64,000 nt of DNA, taken from the NCBI GenBank assembly GCA_005408345.1, contig SEMN01000203.1:744001-808000 (forward strand), read 5' to 3'. Each line of letters begins with the position of its first letter. The stretch's first letter is position 1. Below the pieces are notes generated by a model, which was not told where the DNA came from, did not search any database, and saw nothing but the letters and a program-made list of their open reading frames with translations. The position numbers and the translations under genes are program-made. Below are positions 56,571-64,000 of this stretch, one piece after another. Source of the stretch: Macquaria australasica (Eukaryota > Chordata > Actinopteri > Centrarchiformes > Percichthyidae).

Positions 56571-56839
56571 TTCATGCACACTTTGTAGAGGGTGTTTTTT
56601 ATGTCCAGCTGGGCAGGAACCAGACCAGACAATTGAGGAGAGTTTAAACAAGGACACCCAGACTGCCGGAGGAACCAAGGGTTTCAGCCTGAAAACTGGA
56701 GCAGTCACCAGATACTATCTAACTTCAGAAAACAGAAGTCAGTATCTGAGGCAACTCAGGAACATGACAGGCAATGAGTCTACAGAGTGTTTCAGTCATC
56801 ATGATCTACGGAACCCCAGGATAGAGAAGAATAGGACAG

Positions 56840-57184
56840 ATGTTGTTTCTGTTGGTGTTAACATCAATGCCATTACCATATCTATGCTGTATTGAGCTGC
56901 TGTATGTTCTCTTTCCTCCTGCTCTCTCTCTCCCGCTCCCCCCTTCCCCCTTCAACCCAACCGGTCGAGGCAGATGACCGCCCACCTTGAGCCTGGTTCT
57001 GCTCGAGGTTTCTACCTGTTAAAAGGGAGTTTTTCCTTGCCACTGTCGCATAGTGCTTGCTCATGGTGGGAACTGTTGGGTCTCTGTAAATATAAAGAGT
57101 CGGTCTAGACCTGCTCTATTCGAAAAAGTGCCCTGAGATAACTTTGTTATGATATGGCGCTATATAAATAAAACTGAATTGAAT
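56840..57184 (+). mobile_element. L2-like LINE 3' end, copy 5
   Basis: The 3' UTR only (gttaacatcaatgccattac to ataaaactgaattgaatg). It aligns with 59040-59392 and, reversed, with 5739-6080. Confidence 0.8.
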
Positions 57185-57825
57185 GTAAATGCCTTTGTAG
57201 AGCTTAGAGAAAAGCTGGTTAAACCCTCTAGGTCCAAATCAGTTGGATATCATCAGTCTTTCTACAGGAATTGTAGGAAAGTCACCCACAAAACAAGGAC
57301 ATTAACTTTTCTTAACATTCTATATTAAGTATTAAGAGATGAGAAAGTATCAAATTGTTAACTGTTTCTTTATTGGCAGGCAACAGAGACACTATCTCTC
57401 TTAGAGACACAACTTAAACTATAGCAACCGACGCTTGGTTATTGAGAGCAACTTAGAGCTTAACAAATATAGCTTTCCTGTGGAATGAAAAATATAGTTT
57501 TATAAAATAAAAATTAGAATAAAAGCTAAATGTGCACAAGTTACACACCAGTGTGAGTCTGTGTGTATTTCGCTCACTGACTCCAGTCGCAAAGATTACC
57601 GGAATGCAGAGATTTGATTGGCTGAGTAGCATCACGTGAGATGATTTACAACACATGCAATTGGTCTGTGAGTTTCCTGGGCCACCATAAAGACTAGAAA
57701 AGCTGCGGCGGTTAAAAACAAAAATGCTCCATCAAAATGTAATAATTCTCAATAATTTATTGGTTATAGGTCCGGGTGACCTTGGTAGGGTTGCTGTTGT
57801 TGCAATGTCTCCGTATAAACACTGC
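57185..57825. other. Unassigned stretch
   Basis: No exon or element end is recognised. Confidence 0.3.
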
Positions 57826-58171
57826 CCTGGGACACAATGTTGTGCAGTGGAAAAAGCTGTTAAGTAATACAGACAGCAAAACAGCCTTGATAACATTCAT
57901 TGTGGACCAGTGGAACCTAGCAGAGAACCGGGTAAAGTTTTAGGACATGCTGCTATTTGTAACCTGTGGAGAGACATGCTATTGTTGGAGCAAAAAAGAC
58001 TGGAATGTTGTTGAAGAGCTGAAATCTTCTCATGAGGGGGTGGATACCCATATGCTCCTACATGCAAATCATGCCAGCCAGAATGGCTATCAAACCACAG
58101 TTACTGTGAGTGAGGATACAGATGTCTTGATCCTTTGTCTGGAATACTGTAAGAAGATAAACTGCCTCCTG
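57826..58171 (+). pseudogene. Unclassified transposon-type protein fragment
   Basis: The plus-strand frame, broken by one stop near 57940, reads LLSNTDSKTALITFIVDQW, then VTCGETCYCW, SSHEGVDTHMLLHANHASQ and VTVSEDTDVLILCLEYCK. The pattern E/G-x-D-T...LHAxHA, followed by a SEDTDV motif, recurs in multicopy proteins of fish and invertebrate genomes. It looks like a mobile-element gene, but I cannot name the superfamily. The L2 copy begins directly after it. Confidence 0.4.
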
Positions 58172-58826
58172 CAGAAAAACTAGTCCATGCATTTGTTACG
58201 TCTAGGCTGGACTATTGCAACTCTCTATTATCAGGCTGCCCCAATAAATCCCTTAAGACTCTCCAGCTGATTCAGAATGCTGCGGCACGTTTACTGACAA
58301 GAGCCAGAAAAAGAGAACATATTTCTCCAATATTAGCTTCTCTACACTGGCTCCCTGTAAAATCCAGAATAGAATTTAAAATCCTTCTCCTCACCTTCAA
58401 AGCCCTAAATGGCACCATCATATCTTAAAGAGCTCATAGTACCCTATTACCCCACTAGAGCACTGCGCTCCCAGAATGCAGGGTTCCTTGTGGTTCCTAG
58501 AGTCTCTAAAAGTAGAATGGGAGCCAGAGCCTTCAGCTATCAAGCTCCTCTCCTGTGGAACCAGATCCCAGTTTGTGTACGGGAGGCGGACAACCTCCTC
58601 ACATTTAAGAGTAGGCTTAAGACTTTCCTCTTTGATAAAGCTTATAGTAGGGCTGACTCAGGTGACCCCTGAGCCCCCCCTTAGTTATGCTGCTATAGGC
58701 CTAGACTGCCGGGGGACTTCCTATGATGCACTGAGCTCCTTTCTCCTCCTCTTCCTCTCCATCTGTACGCCCTCATATCCCATCAATGCTTGTTATTAAT
58801 TCAGCTTCTTCCCGTAGTTGTGTGCT

Positions 58827-58866
<40 letters not shown>

Positions 58867-59392
58867 CTTCTGTTGCTTTCTGCAGGTATTTCTGCCTCCG
58901 GAGCTGTAGAGTCTGGGTCTGTGGTTGCTGCCGCCTGCTGCCCCCGTGCTCCTGCTCTGCACCCGCTGCTGCTATTGCTGTTGCTGCTCTTGTTATTAGT
59001 ATTGTTATTATAATGTTGCTCTTAGTGTTGTTTCTGTTGGTGTTAACATCAATGCCATTACCATATCTATTGCCTTACATCCCTATGTGGAACTGTATTG
59101 TGCTGCTGTATGTTCTCTTTCCTCCTGCTCTCTCTCTCCCGCTCCCCCCCTCCCCCTTCAACCCAACCGGTCGAGGCAGATGACCGCCCACCTTGAGCCT
59201 GGTTCTGCTCAAGGTTTCTACCTGTTAAAAGGGAGTTTTTCCTTGCCACTGTCGCATAGTGCTTGCTCATGGTGGGAACTGTTGGGTCTCTGTAAATATA
59301 AAGAGTCGGTCTAGACCTGCTCTATTCGAAAAAGTGCCCTGAGATAACTTTGTTATGATATGGCGCTATATAAATAAAACTGAATTGAATTG
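58172..59392 (+). mobile_element. L2-like LINE, copy 6 (5'-truncated)
   Basis: It begins in the RT C terminus (EKLVHAFVTSRLDYCNSLLS) and continues QLIQNAAARLLTRARKREHI, LHWLPVKSRIEFKIL, FSYQAPLLWNQIPVCV and SRADSGDP (stop 58670-58672). A full 3' UTR with a (CT)n run follows, and it ends ataaaactgaattgaattg. One frame change near 58405 separates the first ~75 codons from the final 87-codon frame. It covers the region deleted in copies 2 and 4. Confidence 0.85.
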
Positions 59393-59739
59393 TATCAGAA
59401 ATGTGGCACTCAAAATCGGACAAGGGACATCAACATCAGCAACCTTGCTTAGCTCCTTGGAGAATACCTATGTGATTGGAGGTTGATAACTCTGACTAAG
59501 CTACCACTTGGGAAGGATATATCATCTATAGACTTTTTCAAAATAAACAAACTAGAATTTGCCACCTTGGCTGGTAGCAGTTAAAATTCTGATCTGGGCC
59601 CATAGACTAAATATGGTGAGAAAGCCGGAAGGTTACTGACTCACCAACTTAAAGTTAAATCCACTTCTCAGCAAATATGACAATTTAAAAACAAACTGGT
59701 TTCATAAGGTATCGCCACTCTTTCGGTAGTATCTGTTGC

Positions 59740-60205
59740 CCGTTGAATGTTATTTACACCCCTGTGTCTGGAGAGGTTTCAGAGATGGTTATCTCTCTGG
59801 ATGCAGAAAAGGCATTCGATAGGGTGGGATGGTCTGCTTAGGATTTTGGAAAAGTTTGTTTTCGTTCCTAAATTTGTGTGTGGCATGGGCAAAACTCCTT
59901 TACCCCTCACCCATATTTCAATTTAGACAGAGGTACCCGTCAAGGCTTCCCTTTAAGACCCTTAATATTCACCTTAGCTATTGAACTGTTATCCATTGCT
60001 CTTAAAGCATTCCCTACCATTGAAGGAATCCATAGATGGGCACTGAGCATAGAGTTATATGCAGAGCTATATGCTGACAATTTGTTAGTTCATATTTTTG
60101 AACTGGTGAAATCTGTTGGATTCCGACTAATGTAGGATATATTAGTCGGAATCCTTAAGCAATGTGGGATATTCTTGGGATATACGTTAAATTTTCCCAA
60201 AAGAT
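59740..60205 (+). pseudogene. L1/Tx1-like LINE ORF2, reverse transcriptase piece
   Basis: EVSEMVISLDAEKAFDRVGW (motif A, catalytic Asp) is followed after a frame change by FNLDRGTRQGFPLRPLIFT (motif B), LAIELLSIALK and ELYADNLLVHI (motif C, with Y-A-D-N instead of Y-A-D-D, an inactivating change). It fits as the downstream part of the element starting at ~55420, separated by the L2 insertions. Confidence 0.65.
60118..60154. repeat. Perfect 14-bp inverted repeat
   Basis: GGATTCCGACTAAT (60118-60131) and ATTAGTCGGAATCC (60141-60154) with a 9-base spacer. It falls in the RT relic just after motif C. One arm is probably native LINE sequence and the other a local inverted duplication. Confidence 0.85.
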
Positions 60206-60211
60206 AATGCT

Positions 60212-61590
60212 TTCTTCTTTTTTTAACTCTTTATTTAGGTTTTTTAGTACAATTACAAAAGTACAATTAGATGTGGTATGTATATTTTGTACATTTATTA
60301 GTGCAAGTAAGAGAAAAACAAACAAAGGGATGTCACAGATATCACCATAGATAACATTTTGTTATCAATTACCAGTCACAAGTTTTTCTAATTGAAATAA
60401 TCTATAAAAGGTTGCCATATCAAATAGAATATATTCACCTTTCCTCTCAATGAAAATTTAATTTTTCATAACTAAGTGCTTCATCTTTCAGTAAAGTTAA
60501 GTGGGCTGGTGGGTTCTTCTGTTTCCAATTTAAATAAATCTGTCTTTGTGCTAACAATGTCACAAAACATATCATATTATGTTAGTTATTTGACAGCTCT
60601 ATCATAACTGCCTTCACTCCAAACACTGTCAGAACTGGGTCTGTTCTTGGGCTTTTCTCCACTGATCTTCAGTGATTTCCACTCCTAGATCCTCCTGCCA
60701 GGCCTTTCTCAGATGGCTCAATGTGGCTGTACAGTCTATTTCCACCAATGCGCTATGAATTTTAGATATAGCTCCTTTAGTTAGAGGGTTGGACAAGAAC
60801 AATGTATCCACTGTGGAACCAGATGGCTTGTTGGGAAAGGATGGAAATATTCTTTCAATAATACTATGAACTTGCACATATCTGCAAAAATCCTTGTTAG
60901 CTATGTTAAATATTTCATTTAGTTGATGGAATGTGAAAAAAATCTTGTCAATAAATAAGTGTCCTTTGAGGTACCATTGATGAAATGTCAAGAGTGATGG
61001 AGTGAATGCATGATTGTCAACCGAGTTAGCCCTGAGCATTTCTGCCAAAGTGTCTCCTTATCTGGGACCAAATTTTGATTGAATGTGAGACTATTGGATT
61101 CATTAACTTTAGGTTAGGAATGGGCGGTGTAGAAATCATTGCTAGAATTGAAAAAGGGGAACAACTTTGATTTTCCATCCTTGACCAATCAGCCTTTTGT
61201 GTGTGAAACCAAAATGTCATAGAGCGAATGTTACAAGAGATAATAAAGCCGAAAACAAGGCAATCCCATGCCTCCTAGGCATCTTGGGTCTTTGTAATAA
61301 AGATTTCTTCTTGGAGATTCTTGGAGTTTTCTTTTTCCAAATAAATTGAGATATTGCAGATTCTACTTTCTTCAAAAAGGCCTTATTAATAAGGATAGGA
61401 ATGCAGTGAAAAAGAAATAGAAATTTTGGCAAAACATTCATTCACAATATTAATTTGACCCGCAAGAGGGATAAGATTTGCCCATCTGTAAACATTCTGC
61501 ATTGTTTGGCCACACTGCTTGCATTGTATTGTTTGAAAACTGTTCTCTTTTACAATGGCTAAGAGGCAGGAGAAAAAGAAGTACACCACA
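60212..61590 (-). mobile_element. L1/Tx1-like LINE 3' fragment in opposite orientation
   Basis: Minus-strand frames give the post-RT region: MNVLPKFLFLFHCIPILIN, KKVESAISQFIWKKKTPRIS (61441-61217), WFHTQKADWSRMENQSC (61220-61026), and a 139-residue frame with LTFHQWYLKGHLFIDKIF and SHLRKAWQEDLGVEITEDQW (61048-60629). FIWKKK-type and W-x-x-EDL-type motifs are typical of L1/Tx1 ORF2 C termini. The minus-strand 3' end is an A-rich tail at ~60212 (ttttttaactctttatttag on plus). It is broken by stops. Confidence 0.65.
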
Positions 61591-62603
61591 TTGGAGGCCT
61601 TGGAAGAGAAGTTGACGACTGATGACGAATATGACTGAGGAGGAGGAATATTTTACGAGAAATTTGGATCCAGTTTATGAGTAAGTTATTGTGTTTCTTT
61701 TGCATTTTGAACAACTTTGCAGTACGTTTGTTAGTTTCACTGATAATGTAAAGCCACAAAATGGCTGCGACTCCCCTACAACAACCGATCAGTTGTTTCG
61801 ATATAAAGGGACAAGCATGGTGCCACATATGCGCTGTTTGAAGGTTTGTTTTCTGTTGAATTTTGTCGGCATGTTTATCACCAAATCCAAATAAACCAAT
61901 TTTTTTAACTTTTTATTTCATGGTAATGAGTCTGTTACTATTATCGTGTAGCCTGAAAACCTTTACACCCCCCCCCCCAAACCCCCTCCCCCCCATGTTA
62001 GTAAAGGGACCAGCTATCATGTAAACAGCTAGTTAGCAACTATTGTTTGTGTTAATGTTATTTCTGCAGTGTAATTCCATCATATAAAACTTTTGTTACA
62101 TATTTGCTCAAGATTTGTCTCTTTTGGCTAAACATGTTATTGTGAATTGGACAGGATTTGTAACAAAATCTGTTTTTTTAGTCTGTGGAACAATTCTCAT
62201 TGTTTGTCTCCATTTTCATAGCCAAGAAGATGACCAAGAGGATGAGGCCCCAGGATCGTCTGGCACCAGCAGCACTGCAATCACCCAGCCCTCCCACACT
62301 CCAGCCGAGGAATCAACTCCTCCCTTCAAGGTTTGTGTATGGAGCTGTCTATTGTGCAAACCATTTTGGTTTCTAACTTGACATGATATATTCATTACAG
62401 CTTTATAATTATATTCATAAGCTCTTATGCAGTCAGAATTTGATGTGACTTCATTATTCATCTAAGCATGTTATTTTGATAAACAAATGCAAATTGAGTC
62501 TTCAACATCCATCTCTCTGTTTCCATAGTGAGGATGAAGAAGGAGGAGACAAGGAGTTTGTGCCACCTGCATGCAAGACACGAGCAAGTTCTGCTACTTG
62601 TGA
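61555..62603 (+). pseudogene. Exon-like remnants of an unidentified acidic protein
   Basis: Three blocks look like exons. 61555-61680 starts MAKRQEKKKYTTLEALEEKL and, after a one-base shift, reads TEEEEYFTRNLDPVY before GA/gtaagt. 62222-62331 is QEDDQEDEAPGSSGTSSTAI and onward to PPFK, before gtttgt. 62529-62603 is EDEEGGDKEFVPPACKTRAS. The phases of blocks 1 and 2 agree; block 3 would need two further bases. The acidic, low-complexity character resembles N termini of piggyBac-type transposases, but no catalytic domain follows. I do not recognise the gene. Confidence 0.3.
61963..61996. repeat. C-rich tract
   Basis: Three nearly pure C runs (cccccccccc, ccccctcccccccc) lie within ~35 bases. 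It is a candidate i-motif or G-quadruplex stretch. Confidence 0.7.
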
Positions 62604-62873
62604 CACACAGATCTCGGGGAGCCTCTGCCTCTGGGGTAGCTTTGATGAATTTCTCAGCTTCTTGTGGGTCGCTAAATGAGTGCCTGGAGCCGTCCATAGT
62701 TATATTCAGCCTTGCAGGATAAAATAGGCTGTAGGGGATTCCAGCACTCCACAGTTTGGCTTTCATCTGGTTGAGGCTCATGTCCGGAAAATGTGTAAGG
62801 GGGAGCCCTTGTAGAGGATTTAGGATCTTTTCCTCATCAGAGTAATAATGTAAGTGGACAATCATGGCTCGCG
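62598..62873 (-). pseudogene. L1/Tx1-like ORF1 C-terminal fragment
   Basis: The minus-strand frame reads MIVHLHYYSDEEKILNPLQG, then HFPDMSLNQMKAKLWSAGIP, YSLFYPARLNITMDGSRHSF and DPQEAEKFIK. This is the double-stranded RNA-chaperone-type C-terminal domain seen in L1/Tx1 ORF1 proteins. It is N-terminally truncated at 62873 and ends into the exon-like block at 62603. Confidence 0.65.
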
Positions 62874-62879
62874 GACATT

Positions 62880-64000
62880 CTCCCCCCTGTGGTTTTAGGA
62901 CAAGACTCCTGTGTGCCTAGTCTATCGTGATTGGCGAGTCAAAGTTTTCACCACCAAGCACTTCAGAAAAAAACTCGGCTGCAAAGCAACTCGGGTTCCC
63001 CGCCTCGATGTCCTCTGTGGCTCCAACTATACGCTTAGTCTGCCAGCTAAAGGAGCAACAAAGTAAGTTAGCGCCAAGTTGCTAACTCTGCAAGGAGAAC
63101 AAAGGAGCAACTGGTTTCCTCTTTTTCTTTTCCCAGCCTGGCTCCAATCCACAACCTTGTTTGTGTTTTTGAGAATAAACATAATATACTAAATTACATA
63201 TTTAAAAGACAAAAAGGTAACATTTATGGACCAAGAGTCACTAAAAGTTCATCGTGTGCACGGTTAAATATATTACAATTCAAGGTACTGCATGATCTGC
63301 ACTGCTGTAACTCCAAACTTTCAAAAATGTACTTAAATGTAGTAGATAGCTGCAATAGATGTCCCAACTCACCAGCAGATCATACATACGTTTTGGTTCT
63401 GCCCACAACTGACAATTTACTGGAATACAATATTCAAAGTCTAATCAGAGTCCCTCATCTTCAACCCAACACCTGGATGTGCATCTTTGGTGTGAGGGGT
63501 GACAAAGATCAAACTTTAAAAAACTAAACACGAAAAACACAATTCCTTTCTCAAATCTTTTGGCAATTCCCCAAATTCTTCTTTGTGGCTGAGGGACCTG
63601 GTGTTCTTTCTAAAATTGGAGAAAATTAAGTTTTCACTGCAGGGGCATCTACTTGGGGTCCGATCAGGGTCGGAAATTAACTTTTAACTTTTAACTAGGG
63701 AAAATTCACCGCCTGTCATGTGGCTGTCCACTCAGTGTTGATGGTATATTGAGTCACTTGAAGAAATACATCCCTCGGTGCGTGCTACATTGGCCGAGAA
63801 AGCTGTTTTCTCTTGCTGCAAAATTGGCTGTTCTTCCAGCACCACTGCCGTGATAGTGACGTAGATGTAGCCACAGAAGAACTACAGGCTGAAGGAGCCA
63901 GGGGGCGTGCTGCCGCTCAAAAACAAAACTTTCTCTCTTAGCTTGTAAACTAGCTACGTTTCCAACAGTGAAAATGGCATCCCAAAATATGAGTGCAGAG
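62880..64000. other. Unassigned right end of the window
   Basis: No clear gene. At 63975 a plus-strand ATG opens MASQNMSAE and runs off the window. It has an adequate start context (gaaaATGG), so a first coding exon cannot be excluded. The missing dnajc25 exon 1 was not found here. Confidence 0.3.

Overview
The window is vertebrate nuclear DNA, almost certainly from a ray-finned (teleost) fish. Genes are split by GT-AG introns. The only intact host genes recognised encode a spindlin and a DnaJ protein. Most of the remaining sequence is a mix of mobile elements typical of teleosts: L2/Maui-like, Rex1-like, RTE-like and L1/Tx1 LINEs, PIF/Harbinger and hAT DNA transposons, Ty3/gypsy pieces and MITEs. 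There are no operons, CRISPR arrays or bacterial signals.

Layout. Positions 1-21,800 are intergenic and repeat-dominated: a foldback repeat, Rex1 scraps, a palindromic MITE-like element, an RTE-like LINE (2.8-5.7 kb, minus), a nearly complete L2-like LINE (5.7-10.7 kb, minus), a second L2 copy (13.1-17.0 kb, minus) with two insertions in it, a 0.5-kb MITE and a Ty3/gypsy gag-protease remnant. Positions 21.8-42 kb hold a complete spindlin gene (spin1-like, plus strand). Its six coding exons join in phase to give 259 codons: 22456-22495, 23259-23307, 23514-23652, 29302-29419, 31268-31501 and 38409-38608. Intron 3 carries a Rex1 LINE that itself contains a Myb-gene-bearing DNA element and a Harbinger MITE. 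Intron 5 carries an inverted minisatellite, a ~1-kb trinucleotide tract, a tRNA-derived SINE-like piece and a broken Harbinger transposase. Positions 42.4-47.8 kb hold further L2 and Rex1 pieces and a candidate solo LTR. Positions 49.5-51.8 kb hold the last three coding exons of dnajc25 on the minus strand, tail-to-tail with spin1. Its first exon, which should encode the signal peptide and J domain, is not in the window, so intron 1 would exceed 12 kb. Positions 52-64 kb, lying in or upstream of that intron, hold a 1.1-kb hAT element with a clear 8-bp target duplication, a hAT-like MITE, L1/Tx1 pieces in both orientations, three more L2 pieces and weak exon-like remnants.

How it fits together: spin1 (a nuclear H3K4me3 reader) and dnajc25 (an ER-membrane DnaJ protein) are unrelated neighbours. 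The main interest is the layered insertion history. Several insertions can be dated relative to each other because target duplications and the interrupted reading frames are still visible. I did not find a convincing new molecular system. The best leads are a Harbinger transposase with a matching MITE in the same host gene, the inverted minisatellite, and a foldback repeat whose interior lies in opposite orientation in two copies.
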